Shown here piece after piece: positions 28,788 to 39,484 of a stretch of DNA of 64,000 nucleotides (position 1 is its first letter; each line of letters opens with the position of its first letter). The notes beneath the pieces were generated by a model. That model was not told the origin of the DNA. It worked only from the letters and a program-made list of their open reading frames with translations, and did no database searches. Source of the stretch: Bdellovibrionales bacterium. GTDB lineage: Bacteria; Bdellovibrionota; Bdellovibrionia; Bdellovibrionales; Bdellovibrionaceae. The position numbers were made by a program, and so were the translations under genes. The DNA lies in assembly GCA_016713585.1 (NCBI GenBank), contig JADJOV010000008.1, forward strand, positions 97,917 to 161,916, in the 5' to 3' direction.

Positions 28788-31037
28788 CTAATCAATTCCA
28801 GACATTAGGAAATCTTCTGGATGAGTGACCGAATAACTGAATTCAAGCTTTTGTACTTTTTGTGCTGGAATATTTAAAACCCATTTCAATATTCCGGCCG
28901 TGTCAGACGTTGGTTTAACTGACGCCTTTAAGAATTCCACTTTGATATCTTCATTGTTTGCTACGGGATACTGATCTTGAAGTTCCAAATTGATCGGAAA
29001 ATCATGGTGATTTGCGATTTCAAATCGAATTTTATACAGGATCTTGTGTTCCTTCTTCAGCAATCCCTTGTTCTCAGCTAACCGCTCAACGACCCGTTGG
29101 GTGACGACATTTGGATCGACTCCCAATGTGACATCAAAGACTGCATTTTCAGGCACAGTGCCTATCTGAGTCTTCGTAATCAGATCTCCATTCATAAATA
29201 TCTGCGCCTTGCCGCCCAGAATGGGTTGCTGCAGACCATTCTTGACTTCAGCCTTCAAAAAGACCCTGGGATCGCGTTTTGGAATAGTTAGGTAAGTCAA
29301 TTTGGCTTTGAGGTCCTGGGAGGTCAAAGGAATTTTGATCGGAGCCTCATCATGGCCTAAATCAACGGGAAACAAAGCCCGAAACTCAACCTGCCGTCCA
29401 GCCGCAAGGACCGCTGGCAAATTTGAGTCCGAATAGTTTTTTTTAGCCGGAGCGGTTAAGCTTCGTGTCCAATCGAGACTTTCTCTTTGGTCCTCCTGGG
29501 TGGTCTCCTTAAGCTCAATCATCGACTGAAGAGCGGGATAAACCTCATTCAGGGGAAGCAAGGGAAACAAGCCGGAGGAGAGGGAGGACTCAGACTCCTT
29601 TTGCTCTTCTTGAGAGACGCGCTGCAGTCTGCCAGATTTCCTTTCCCTTTTGAGCAGCTCGTCGGAGGCGTTTTTCGAAAAGCCGGAATTCATTGAACCA
29701 ACCTTCTTGTCGTTTTCGGCATAGGATGAGTCCTCGTCCCGAAATGATTCTGCCGACCCTGGTGGCGGTGGTGGGGCGGGCGGGATCATATCAGCAAATG
29801 AGTCCTTGGAGTCCTTGGCTACTGAATGAGCGGCAGCTGACTCTGCATAATTGAGGGCCTCGGATCTTTTTCGCTTTCCAAGGGCGGCCCCTCCCAGTTG
29901 AGGGGACCTTGGAACCTGCACCCTCTGCTCGGTAAAAAGCCACTTTGGAAACGTTGGATTATAGTTGGGTAGATGATCTAAGCTAGACAAAGACAAATTC
30001 ACGCCCGACCAGTTCTCTGTGGTGTGTTGTTCAACCAGTCCCGCAATCACCAATTTAATATTGGCGTTTCCATGAGCTCCATCAAGATCCGCCCGAACAT
30101 CATAAACTGGATACCATTTAGCATTCTGAATATCGTATTTTAGTTCGAATCCAGACAAAGCCGTATCCTTCAAGAGAACCAAACAGTTGACGGATTTGAC
30201 CCAGCGTTGTTGTTTATTGAGAGTTGATGAATTGATTTTTCGATTGATAAACTCGATTCTTTCGTCGAGCTCTGCAATCTGTCGCTCAATCTTCTGTTGA
30301 ACCGCAGAAAGTCTTTGGGTTTGAGAGTTGACTTCTGAAATGGCGGAGCTGAGAACACTCAGCGAGGCCTGAAAAGGAACATAAGACTGCGAAGAGCCAG
30401 TCCCACCAGAGGTTTTCAGACCACTCCCATCTTTTGGAAAAGGTTCATTGAATCGCAGGCTATTAAGAAACTTGAAGGTCGATGAAGCCAAACGAGATCT
30501 CTGCGCCAACTCCAATTTCTCTCCATACAGGGCTTCAAGAGATTTAAGCTCCTTGGTCAGTGAAATCTCCAAAGGAATTCGTTCGAAAGAGCGTTCAACC
30601 ACCACCTGGATAATATCTGCTTGGGTCCCCGCTGAAGGGCGAACCTGCAAGGTTTGGGGATCAAGATTGTCAGGCAGCTTTCCAAAGCGAATCCACTTAA
30701 GAACTCCGGCTGGGCTTTTAATTTGGGCCCCTCGTGAAATGGTTGCCAAATCCGAGTAGACTGTAACCTGTTCAATTTTGTGTTCCAACTCTTCTGCAGT
30801 TTCTTTTGAATTTATCGGGTTCGCCCCCGACATGGATCGCAAAATACTATTAACTTCCCCACTCAAATCGACTATTGAAGAATTCTTGTCATCGCTTTTC
30901 ATTGGTTTTCCGGACACATTGTCTGGCATTTTCTCAGGCGTTAGAGCAAGCGAGGTCGACTCACTAAAAAAAATATGGCCACGCCCAATGAGCCCCACCA
31001 CGACCACAAATCCTAAAACAAAAAAAATTTTCTTCAC
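28788..31037 (-). CDS. DUF4139/DUF4140 protein with proline-rich insert
   Basis: At 749 residues this is a longer paralogue of the following gene. It has an N-terminal hydrophobic anchor or signal, the DUF4140-type IEQVTVYSDLATISRGAQ, a long coiled coil (about residues 155-270), KYDIQNAKWYPVYDVRAD, then an insertion of about 150 residues that is Ser/Glu/Lys-rich with PPAPPPPPG, and a C-terminal beta region ending FSYSVTHPEDFLMSG. The insert suggests a flexible surface or partner-binding segment. The C-terminal halves of both genes share the ending SVT-PxDF. Confidence 0.82.
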   Translation of the reverse strand: MKKIFFVLGFVVVVGLIGRGHIFFSESTSLALTPEKMPDNVSGKPMKSDDKNSSIVDLSGEVNSILRSMSGANPINSKETAEELEHKIEQVTVYSDLATISRGAQIKSPAGVLKWIRFGKLPDNLDPQTLQVRPSAGTQADIIQVVVERSFERIPLEISLTKELKSLEALYGEKLELAQRSRLASSTFKFLNSLRFNEPFPKDGSGLKTSGGTGSSQSYVPFQASLSVLSSAISEVNSQTQRLSAVQQKIERQIAELDERIEFINRKINSSTLNKQQRWVKSVNCLVLLKDTALSGFELKYDIQNAKWYPVYDVRADLDGAHGNANIKLVIAGLVEQHTTENWSGVNLSLSSLDHLPNYNPTFPKWLFTEQRVQVPRSPQLGGAALGKRKRSEALNYAESAAAHSVAKDSKDSFADMIPPAPPPPPGSAESFRDEDSSYAENDKKVGSMNSGFSKNASDELLKRERKSGRLQRVSQEEQKESESSLSSGLFPLLPLNEVYPALQSMIELKETTQEDQRESLDWTRSLTAPAKKNYSDSNLPAVLAAGRQVEFRALFPVDLGHDEAPIKIPLTSQDLKAKLTYLTIPKRDPRVFLKAEVKNGLQQPILGGKAQIFMNGDLITKTQIGTVPENAVFDVTLGVDPNVVTQRVVERLAENKGLLKKEHKILYKIRFEIANHHDFPINLELQDQYPVANNEDIKVEFLKASVKPTSDTAGILKWVLNIPAQKVQKLEFSYSVTHPEDFLMSGID

Positions 31038-31262
31038 ACTCCCACCACCCTCATCGTTCGTTTATGAGTATAGCGAGCAGGTCTTAATGATGTCTATCTG
31101 AAGTCCCCAGTTCAACCCTGTCAACCCGACGTCTGACAGGGCCAGAGGCATACACTCTTATTGCGACAGTTCTTAGGTCCAGGTACGACCCGAACATCAA
31201 CGTCTTCTCGGAAAACGCTCGGCCGAAAGATCCGAGCGGAACGCCAGGAATTGGTATTACTC

Positions 31263-32231
31263 CTATTTATCCTTCTTTGTTCCCTTGTACCCAACTTTAA
31301 CTTTAAATTTCCATTTCTTATCTTTCTTCGCATTTCCCCAATCGTCAGTCCTCGTCAGCTTCATATAATACTTTCCAGGCTTAAGGTTCTTTGCAATAAT
31401 GTCGTCTTCAGCGTCTCCGAAATAATCATCTCCAGGGTGCAGGCCCTCAATTTCATCAATCGTCTCACGCAACTCGCCATTCTTCGTTTGCAAATGCACT
31501 CTATATAACTTGAATTCGACACTGTTATACTCATCTTCCCCAGATTCATCCCTGTAATAGAGTCTAACATTAAGTCTCGGTGCACCCTCGGGCAGTTCAA
31601 GTTCAAACGAATACCAAACATGAATATCTTTATTCGAATTTTTAGAAACAATAATTTCGTCTTCTTTGTAATCGTCCCCTAAAGATAGATTTGTCACATT
31701 CTTGTCAGGGGCCGCAGGAAATTTTATGGCGTCCGAGACATCTTTAATGCTCATGGTAAAAGGCATTTCCTCTATATTGTTATTCATATAATCTTCCCAT
31801 TTGACTGAAATATAGTAAATACTGGGAGCCTCAACCCGGTAAGAGGATTTTTGAAAGTCTTTCCCGTGATCGGACTTGATAGTTTCATGAATCATTTTCA
31901 TTTTATCCACGTTTGAACCGTCAGTTCCCTTCGGGAATAATTTATACAAATTAAACCAAATGTGGCCGGCTGCTTTTGGATTGCCTTTGTAATCCAATTT
32001 GATTTCAATGAGCTCAGTTCCTTCATTAACCTCAATCGGGATCCACTTCCAAACCTTGTTTGATAGCCTCTGATCCTCAGAAGCCTTTATATCCACAAAT
32101 TTGTATTCATGGACACTCCCGTCAATTTCAATCTGAGCCTCAAGAAGAGCAGGCTTCGGGGCAGGTTCTCTTGAAAAACATGAAATTGAAATAACCATAA
32201 GAATCGAAAATAACAACAGGGAACTCTTCAT
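31263..32231 (-). CDS. lipoprotein with two beta-sandwich-like repeats
   Basis: A 322-residue protein with a lipoprotein signal (MKSSLLLFSILMVISISC). Two similar halves follow, each about 140 residues and rich in aromatic/acidic alternation. The first ends SIYYISVKWEDY and the second KYYMKLTRTDDWG, a pattern like PPC-type or Ig-like domains that end in a strand with YYxxV/L. I infer a surface lipoprotein; function unknown. The 225 bases between it and the DUF4139 gene hold nothing I can name. Its codon usage looks richer in A/T than the neighbours. Confidence 0.7.
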   Translation of the reverse strand: MKSSLLLFSILMVISISCFSREPAPKPALLEAQIEIDGSVHEYKFVDIKASEDQRLSNKVWKWIPIEVNEGTELIEIKLDYKGNPKAAGHIWFNLYKLFPKGTDGSNVDKMKMIHETIKSDHGKDFQKSSYRVEAPSIYYISVKWEDYMNNNIEEMPFTMSIKDVSDAIKFPAAPDKNVTNLSLGDDYKEDEIIVSKNSNKDIHVWYSFELELPEGAPRLNVRLYYRDESGEDEYNSVEFKLYRVHLQTKNGELRETIDEIEGLHPGDDYFGDAEDDIIAKNLKPGKYYMKLTRTDDWGNAKKDKKWKFKVKVGYKGTKKDK

Positions 32232-32473
32232 ATAAATTTCTCCATGTAAGAAAATCAGTCAACGGCTAGAGCCTAAATCTTCCTAAAATTGATCCGGTTT
32301 GTATTCGGATGCTACCCATAACGTATGGGCCTTTGCTATCAGAACTGGATCACCAATGCCAGTTCAATTCAGTGAGACTGAATTCTTTCTAAATCGACAC
32401 TATTTTTGTCACATTTCTCACATTGAAGAAACAGAGCGATCGGGTCGACCCTGCAATGACTGACTGGGCCCTC

Positions 32474-33562
32474 TCATGACACAAAGAAATTGTGAATCGC
32501 ATCCTGCGATAACTGGCCCTCGTACAAGCTCCCTGGATCAAAGCGACTGTGATCTCCTCGGCCTGCCTGTAGCCGATCTTCCTGTAGCTGATCTGCCTGT
32601 AGCCGATCAGTGTGGATTGGATCAATTGGCGTACGTACCATTGGAATTTGATCGATCCCATTCTGAATAAATTCTCCCAACTGAGACACCTTTGAGTTCA
32701 ATTCTTTCAAATGACTCATCAACATTTTTGTATGGTCTCTAGATATTTTTTGAGACCCCTCATCTGGATTCAGAATAAATGGCAATGAAATTAATCCAAG
32801 GGATAGTGAAAAAGTACAAAATAGGCGAAAATCCCCCCAGGCGTCTGGCAAGGACAGGACATATTGTTTAGCTTTTGTGGCATGCTCTCGAAGCGTCACG
32901 ACAACGGCATTTTTATCTCCAAAAAAGAATAATCCACGTTGAGCATCTTCGGCTTGATCTTTCAGAATATTAATTTTCTGCAAAAACAACCCAAAATGAA
33001 AGGACTCCAAAAGAAGCTCAGCTGTTGGTTTTTCATTAGAATTGTTTAGATAATTCGCTAACCCAGTTAAAATTTCGCCGACCACCCCGGCCACGAAAAA
33101 CAATAGTGATTCAATTCCCAAAAGATTTCTTAGGCGAATCTCGTTTCCTTCTTTAATGGACACAAAAGCAGACATCCCGCGAATCATAGTCAGTATGGGG
33201 CCACGAAGTATTTCGCGAACTTCTCTCGGCAGACGATGATAATCTTCAAAAAGAAGATAGGAATCAGCTAAAAGCAATTGTTCGCCCTCAGGCAACCCCG
33301 CTGGCACTCGAGACCGCCAGAGCTCAAAAGCCTGCTCAGATGGAGGTTGATCCAAAAAACCAATAAGTTGAGTGAACTGAAGCTGCTGCTGATTGGCCCC
33401 CAGGCCTATGGGCCAAACTGCATCTTCGATGGTATCGATGAGACGACAAAACAAGTAGGCAAACCCAACGTACTCTCGAAGGGGTTCCTGGAGCTCTGAA
33501 ATACCAAAGGCAAAGCTTCGACTGACACGATTTAGATGGATCTGGTATAAGTCACTCTTCAT
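32474..33562 (-). CDS. squalene/phytoene synthase family enzyme, squalene-synthase-like
   Basis: A 362-residue trans-prenyltransferase. RVSRSFAFGISELQEPLREY opens the domain. The first aspartate-rich motif is CRLIDTIEDA and the second is LKDQAEDAQRGLFFF, preceded by FGLFLQKINI. DTIED and GLFLQK resemble squalene synthases (head-to-head condensation of two farnesyl diphosphates) more than phytoene synthases. After the enzyme core the last 60 residues contain a 5-residue tandem repeat (DRLQA, DQLQE, DRLQA) from 15-bp DNA repeats. No cyclase or desaturase gene is adjacent, so the product's fate is unknown. The next minus-strand gene upstream ends 21 bases before its start. Confidence 0.82.
   Translation of the reverse strand: MKSDLYQIHLNRVSRSFAFGISELQEPLREYVGFAYLFCRLIDTIEDAVWPIGLGANQQQLQFTQLIGFLDQPPSEQAFELWRSRVPAGLPEGEQLLLADSYLLFEDYHRLPREVREILRGPILTMIRGMSAFVSIKEGNEIRLRNLLGIESLLFFVAGVVGEILTGLANYLNNSNEKPTAELLLESFHFGLFLQKINILKDQAEDAQRGLFFFGDKNAVVVTLREHATKAKQYVLSLPDAWGDFRLFCTFSLSLGLISLPFILNPDEGSQKISRDHTKMLMSHLKELNSKVSQLGEFIQNGIDQIPMVRTPIDPIHTDRLQADQLQEDRLQAGRGDHSRFDPGSLYEGQLSQDAIHNFFVS
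32568..32617 (+). repeat. 15-bp tandem repeat, about three copies
   Basis: The unit is CTGTAGCCGATCTTC with small changes, in three adjacent copies, inside the C-terminal tail of the squalene-synthase-like gene. Being a multiple of three it does not break the frame. Confidence 0.75.
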
Positions 33563-33583
33563 GAGGCAAATGACCTTGAGTCA

Positions 33584-33988
33584 TCAACGTCTTTTTGGAC
33601 GAGGAATAAATTGATCTGAATCCTTTAATACTTTTGTCATATTTTTAAGTCTATGTGCAAATGACTCCAACATCGAAGCCGCCCATCCAGGAAGTTCCTC
33701 GAGAAGTTCTTGATACCCTGCCCCAGTGACTTTGATCAAGGACACGTCTGTCAAAGCTTGAGCCGTGGCCGAGCGAGGTTGGTCGTCAAGAAGGGCAAAC
33801 TCACCAAAAGACTCTCCTGCCTCGACCTCACAAATATCAACTCGCTGTTTCAAAGTGTTTGTCGTAAAAATTTGAACGGTTCCTTCTTCAACAATATAGA
33901 AATGACTCTCAATATCACCCTCAAAAAAAATGTGGTCTCCTGCCTTATATGTCTCTTTCACTAACATAGGGTTTTTTTGATCGCTCAT
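33584..33988 (-). CDS. cyclic nucleotide-binding domain protein
   Basis: The 134-residue protein is essentially one CNB (CAP_ED) domain: ITAGDHIF-like start (YKAGDHIFFEGD), FYIVEEGTVQIF and the phosphate-binding cassette GESFGEFALLDDQPRSATAQA with the conserved Glu and Arg, split here around residues 75-95. There is no HTH, so it is not a CRP-type regulator; it may act through partners as a cAMP or cGMP sensor. Its start overlaps the end of radA by 44 bases. Confidence 0.88.
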   Translation of the reverse strand: MSDQKNPMLVKETYKAGDHIFFEGDIESHFYIVEEGTVQIFTTNTLKQRVDICEVEAGESFGEFALLDDQPRSATAQALTDVSLIKVTGAGYQELLEELPGWAASMLESFAHRLKNMTKVLKDSDQFIPRPKRR

Positions 33989-35398
33989 GGGTTAAAGCCT
34001 TTCGGAGTTGCTCAACGCTCTCAATGTAAATTATTTTCTGATTGGCTTTCAAATTCAAGGAAGAAAGATGCTTAGCATTCGCTTTTGGAACAAAAAACTG
34101 CAGAAATCCAAGCTTGACTGCCTCTTTAACCCGCAGCTCAGGAAAACTCACTCCTCGAACCTCTCCAGTCAACCCAATTTCTCCAAAAAAGCAGGCTTGG
34201 GCCGGAATCTCTTGACGAGACTCACTTGAAATCAAGGCGGCTGCGACCGCAAGATCGGCCGCAGGCTCCATAATTTTAATCCTCCAACGACATTGACAAA
34301 CAAATCGGCCGTCGCCAGACGAAAATCCAAATATCTATCGAGGACGGCCGTGAGCAAACAAACTCTATTTACATCGAATCCCACGGTCGTTCGCCTCGGC
34401 ATGGCCAGCGTACTTGCGCTCGACAGGGCTTGAATCTCACAAAGTAAAGGCCTGGTTCCTTCCATTGACGAAAAGACCGTGGACCCCATCAGATTTTCTC
34501 CGCGATCCTGAAGGAATAGCTCAGATGGGTTTAACACCTCCTCGAGACCATTCGAGCTCATCTGAAAAACTCCCAATTCATTGGCGGCACCGAAACGATT
34601 CTTGACAGAACGAAGAAGGCGATACTGATAGGATGGATCTCCATCAAAGGATAAAACACAATCAACCATATGCTCAAGAACCTTCGGGCCAGCCAAGCTG
34701 CCATCTTTAGTGACATGGCCTATCAAAAGCACGGCGATTCCACCTTGCTTTGCCAACTCCATCAAATGCCCAGCACACTCCCGAACCTGAGAGACTGAGC
34801 CCGGCGCCGACTCTAAGTGGGGCAAAAATACAGTCTGAATTGAATCCACAATCAAAACATCCGGACGTTCTACCTTCTGCGTCTTAATATACTCCAAAAT
34901 TAAACTCAAATTATTTTCACTGGCTAAATCCACTTTTGGATTCTTGAGCCCCAAACGGTGAGCTCTCGAGGCTGTTTGAGCCACACTCTCTTCTCCAGAA
35001 ACATAAAGTACTTTTTTGTTAGAATTGGCCAATCCCACGGCCATCTGCAAAAGCAAAGTGCTCTTGCCAATACCCGGAGCCCCCCCAAGCAAAACAAAGC
35101 TACCCCGGGCGAGCCCGCCCCCGAGAACTCGATTGAATTCAGACAATCCAGTCTCAAAACGATCCAACTTAAGTTCTTCAGGACTTTGATCGAGGGAAAT
35201 TGCCACCATTTTAGCACCGACCGTGGATTTCTCAATCCTCCAGCCTGCGGCCGAAGACTCTCCAGAGGTCGAGCTAGAATAGACTTCCTCGACTAAAGTA
35301 TTCCAAGCCCCACAATCTGTACAACGACCTTCCCAACGAGGCCTTTGGGCGCCACAATTTTGACAGGTATAAACTGTTTTCGCTTTCGATTTTGCCAT
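33945..35398 (-). CDS. radA: DNA repair protein RadA, frameshifted
   Basis: RadA layout: an N-terminal zinc finger (YTCQNCGAQ ... CTDCGAWN), Walker A LGGAPGIGKSTLLLQ, the RadA-specific KNRFG motif (VKNRFGAANE) and a Lon-protease-like C-terminal domain (MEPAADLAVAAALISS). At 34274-34277 the TTTT run (AAAA on the coding strand) is one base short; restoring it reads GGLKIMEPAADL and gives about 484 residues. RadA promotes branch migration during recombinational repair. Because both halves are fully conserved, a consensus error is the simplest explanation. Confidence 0.93.
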
Positions 35399-35447
35399 GG
35401 ATCTCTGTTAACATCAAAGCTTAGACAAACACAAGCTCGAGGTCCAT

Positions 35448-38106
35448 GTGTCACTCACCAAAATCCGAATTCTGTCCCTGATTGCGCTCACCTCACTCTC
35501 ATTGCCCCCGGCCCTACAAGGTGACACGCCAGCGAAACACTCCATGGCGATCTCCCAGGCCCAAGATCTCATTCAGAACCATAAATGGACTGAGGCTGAA
35601 ACTCTTCTCCTGAAAGCACTTGAGACCCCCCTCACTGAGGGCCAAGAAAATTTCCATTTTCAGCTTGGCCTCACTCAGATGAATTTGCGAAAAAATACCG
35701 AGGCTTCTTCCCAGTTTAAATTGGCTCTGGGCTTCGGGGAAAACCTCATTGACTATTCAACATTCTACATGGCCCAAATTGCAGAGAAGGAAAACGATTT
35801 GAACCTCGCCGAGAAACTCTACCGCGACATCGGCGGCTATTCACCGAATATTCATCTCAAAATTGAAGCCCACAAGAATTTGGCGAAAATCCTTCTAGAA
35901 AAACAAGATTTCAAAAACGCGCGAGCCCTTCTCACTCCTCTAGAAAAGCAAGTTCGAGGAGGCGATGAGAGCGCCCCAGTGATTCTTTATCAATTGGCTC
36001 TCGCTGAAAAAGGTCTCAAAAACCAGACCAGTCTTTGCAAATGGATTAGAAAACTCTATACAAAATTTCCAACCTTCGAAAGGACATCGAATTGGGGCAC
36101 GTCTCTGTCGGTGAAGGCTTTTGAAGGCGAACAGACCAAGTGCTCAATGAGTGAAGAGGATTTCAAAGCTCGAACTAATAAGCTTATTTCTTTAGGTTCT
36201 GAGGCCAAAGCTCTTATTGAGATACAGGCGGTCAGAAATGAACTTGCAACTCAAGACCCTTATCTCGGGGACGAACACCTCGCTCGCTTCTATCTTCAAC
36301 AAGGCGAGGCCTTGAAGGCACTTGAACTTCTTAAGGTCCACCTTCCGAAAAAACAAAAAAACATCGAATTCCTCTTAAACTACGCTGTCGCCGCCACCCG
36401 CAGTGGTCAAAACGCGGCCGGAGTTGGAGCCTACTACCAGGCCCATCTCCTCGCGCCACGATCCTCTGACGGGCGTCGAGCGCTCTATCAGGCAGCCTTT
36501 CTGAGCTATCAAAATCAAGACTATGACGGCGCCTCTCGCAAGTTCCAGGAGTTCGTCCAAAAATATGGCGAAACCATGACTGTGGCAAAATCGAAACAGT
36601 TCTCGTCAACAAAGAAAAATCGAAGATCAAATCAAACAAGCTCTTCCTCTGGCGTCCAAAAAGGATTGATCAAGGATGCCCAGTGGTACCTCGCATGGCT
36701 GAAGTATTTGCGAGGGGATTACTCTGGCGCTTACCAAAGTCTTTCATTAACCCAAACGACAGCGAAAAATCCACGGAACTCCTTGCGAAAATCGTCCCCG
36801 GTGAATGATCGCACACGTTATTGGATGGCCATGAGTCTTCTGAGAATGTCTCGCCAAGATGAGGCTCTTCCAATATTTGAAAACTTGGCCCAAGATCCCC
36901 TCCAAGGATATTATTCTCTCGTGGCTCGAGGCCGTGTTAAACAGATTAAATTGAAGTCGGCAGCTCAGCGTGAGTCTCTCCTTGATTCACAAAAACAGAT
37001 CCTCGCTTTCCAAGAGCTTCTTCGCGCTGCCCAGGATGATTTAGAAAGAGAAAAAATGACAGTGTCCTTCGGCTTCACGCGGTCCTGCCAATGACGATTC
37101 AGATGGCGCTGAAAGTAGTGAACCCCTCGGCACTAATCAGATCACTGATTCTTCTTCGGAGATTGATGCAACAAATCTTGGAACGCCCCCTCCCCTGGCC
37201 TCTAAATTGTCGCCAAGTCACATCCTACAAAACAATCAACTCAATCGACGTCTTCAGAAAGCTATTGCTCTTCAGGCTCTTGGCCTCACGGATTGGGCCA
37301 AATGGGAGCTTTATGAAATCGAGAAGAAAACTGTTAGCAAAGAACTCATAAAGACTCTTATTGCAAAATACTCGGAACTCAAAAACTACCATCGGTCTTC
37401 CTACTTAGCGCAGACCCATTTTGTGAACCTACCCCTGCTGAACGGACAACCGCTGGACATGACCTTCAATGGAAAGGTCGGACCGACAGGGACAACAGGG
37501 ATTGCAGGGACAAGTGGGACAACTGAGGCAAAAATTCTTTGGCACGATGCTTACCCTCGAGCCTACTCAGAAGAAGTCATCGAACAAAGTAAGCGATTTG
37601 AAGTACCAACGGGATTAATTTGGGGAATTATGCGAGCCGAGAGTCACTATCGTCAGGATGCCATGTCTCCAGTTGGAGCCATGGGTTTAATGCAAGTGAT
37701 GCCCAGAACTGCCCAGCGCATGTCTGAGAAACTGGGAATCAAAGAATTTGTTTCAACATACCTACTCACCCCAAACTTTGCGATTCACATCGGCACCGGA
37801 TATCTCAAAAGACTCTTGGGACAATTCAATCAGAGCACTCCTCTTGCGGCAGCTGCCTATAATGCGGGGCCTCACCGAGTGATCAATTGGGTGAGATCCT
37901 TTGGAAATTTACAGATGGATGAATTCATTGAGCATATTCCTTTTGTTGAAACTCGAAACTATGTCAAAAAAGTTGTCACGAATCAGCAGATTTATTCAGA
38001 GCTCTATCAACTCAATCAGGATCTCGTCCCCATGCTCAGTTCGAACCTAGAGGTTAGCATTCCGGAACGAATGACGGCCTCCAAGGAGTCTTGGGAAGGT
38101 CCATAG
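35448..38106 (+). CDS. soluble lytic murein transglycosylase (Slt-like), frameshifted
   Basis: From GTG 35448 there is a signal peptide (LSLIALTSLSLPPALQG), a long helical TPR/U-domain-like region (about 500 residues), then a break near 37060-37075 where a T in GTCCTTCGG is probably extra. The second frame continues NDDSDGAESSEP, a helical stretch, a collagen-like GPTGTTGIAGTSGTT linker near 37480-37520, and the SLT domain with the catalytic glutamate in GIMRAESHYRQDAMSPVGAMG, then LMQVMPRTAQ and AAAYNAGPHRV. Full length is about 885 residues. It cleaves peptidoglycan glycan strands in the periplasm with 1,6-anhydro end formation. Confidence 0.9.
37477..37524 (+). repeat. collagen-like Gly-X-X coding repeat
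   Basis: 9-bp-related repeats (GGGACAACAGGGATTGC and similar) encode five Gly-X-X triplets between the helical region and the SLT domain of the transglycosylase. Confidence 0.65.
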
Positions 38107-38121
38107 CAAAGACCCCCATAT

Positions 38122-39484
38122 CTATTCGAAATGCGCTTGAACTTGGCTAGAACGATAAGAAAAAATTTCTTGAAGTTCATGCTTTACATAAGATCCCGCA
38201 ACAAGGGAACCTAACTGAGCAAAGTGCAGCCGATAAGTCACTAGATCCTTAATAAGAGTGCCCTCACGAAGACTCGTAAACTCGTGTAAGTGATGCCACT
38301 TGCTGTAGGGACCCTTGATTTGGGTATCCACAAAGGACTTGTCCTTCTGCCAGTCTTCAAGGCGAGATCGCCATTTAAAGGGGACCCCATGTAAGCGAAG
38401 TTTGTAGTCAATTTCTGAGCCCGTTCCAAGATTCTCTGTCGACTGCTGGATCACAAAAAAATTTAACCAAGGTGGGGTGATTTTCTCCAGATTTTTGGCG
38501 TCACTAAAAAATTCAAAAACTTCCGCCACCGGTCGCTCGATATACAGTTGGGTTTCAAAATACTATTTGGATAATTCGCACAGATCTGCTTCAAGGCCTT
38601 ATGCAAGTTGAATATTTGAAAGAAAATCCAAATGATTTAAGACGAGCCGAACTCACTCTGGCACTATCCAGAAGAATTCCTGCCATTTCACCTAAGGCCA
38701 CATTTAACAGAACTTGCGGCAAATGGAACCGCGGCTTTGTCTTTAAAATCTCACCTAAAACAAGGGTCAGTTCTGAATTGATCACAGGTTCGGGGGCTAC
38801 CAAATTGAAGGGCCCATTCAGAGAATTGTCTAGCGCAAAACAAAAGCCGTCAATCACATCATCAATATGAACCCAGCTCATCCACTGATTTCCTGTGCCC
38901 AAAACTGCCCCGAGTCCGAAGCCAAAAGGTTTTAGCATTTGCGCCAGGGCCCCTTCACCTTCTCCAAGAACCACCCCCAAACGGAGGATAGCCACACGGC
39001 GTTCGGCAGAATTCGCTTTCTGAATTTCGCTCTCCCAGTCCCTGCAAACTTCGGCTAAAAATCCACGACCAATCCCTGAGTCCTCTGCCAGGAGCTCCTC
39101 ACCACGATTTCCGTAAATTCCAATGGCTGAGGCTGCAACAAAAATCTTTGGCCCATTGATCCCAGCCAAATTCATCCCTTCGACCAAATGCCGAGTTCCA
39201 AGAACTCGCGATTCAGTAATTTTCATCTTTCGAGCGGAAGTCCATCGCCCTGAAGCCACGGATTCCCCAGCCAAATGTACAACAGCATCGACATCAACAA
39301 AGGCTTCCTTGGGCGGTGGGCCCTTTGTGAGATCACACGCTATGGCCTGGCAAGGCACCCCAATTTTCCAGTGTAGACGGGAAACGTCTCGACCCAAAAC
39401 AACAAGATCATGACCACTCTGAAAAAGGCGGCGAGCCAGTTTCCGCCCAATAAAGCCACTCGCTCCAGTTAACAGTATTTTCAT
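38122..39484 (-). CDS. TIGR01777-type NAD(P)-binding epimerase with C-terminal SRPBCC domain, two frameshifts
   Basis: The first part (ATG 39484) is an extended SDR: ILLTGASGFIGRKLARRLF, VDAVVHLAGESV, AASAIGIYGNRGEELL, with the family's TIGR01777 ending. At 38608-38610 a missing A would turn FKYSTCIRP into FKYSNLHKALKQI, the expected C-terminus. A second missing T at about 38557-38560 would run on as NSIFETQLYIERPVAEVFEFF into an SRPBCC (START-like) domain, total about 454 residues. SRPBCC plus TIGR01777 fusions are known; here the SRPBCC part follows rather than precedes. Two separate genes (38591-39484 and 38122-38560) are the alternative reading. Confidence 0.72.

Noticed and set aside
31121..31333. 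Minus-strand basic frame between the DUF4139 and lipoprotein genes
   Set aside because: It overlaps the end of the lipoprotein gene in another frame and is rich in Arg/Asn without a recognisable domain.
36331..36639. Minus-strand frame inside the transglycosylase gene
   Set aside because: It lies opposite conserved coding sequence and shows no domain features.
37051..37056. A-run as the frameshift site in the transglycosylase
   Set aside because: A shift there would leave a TGA in the restored frame, so the lesion must lie after about 37059.
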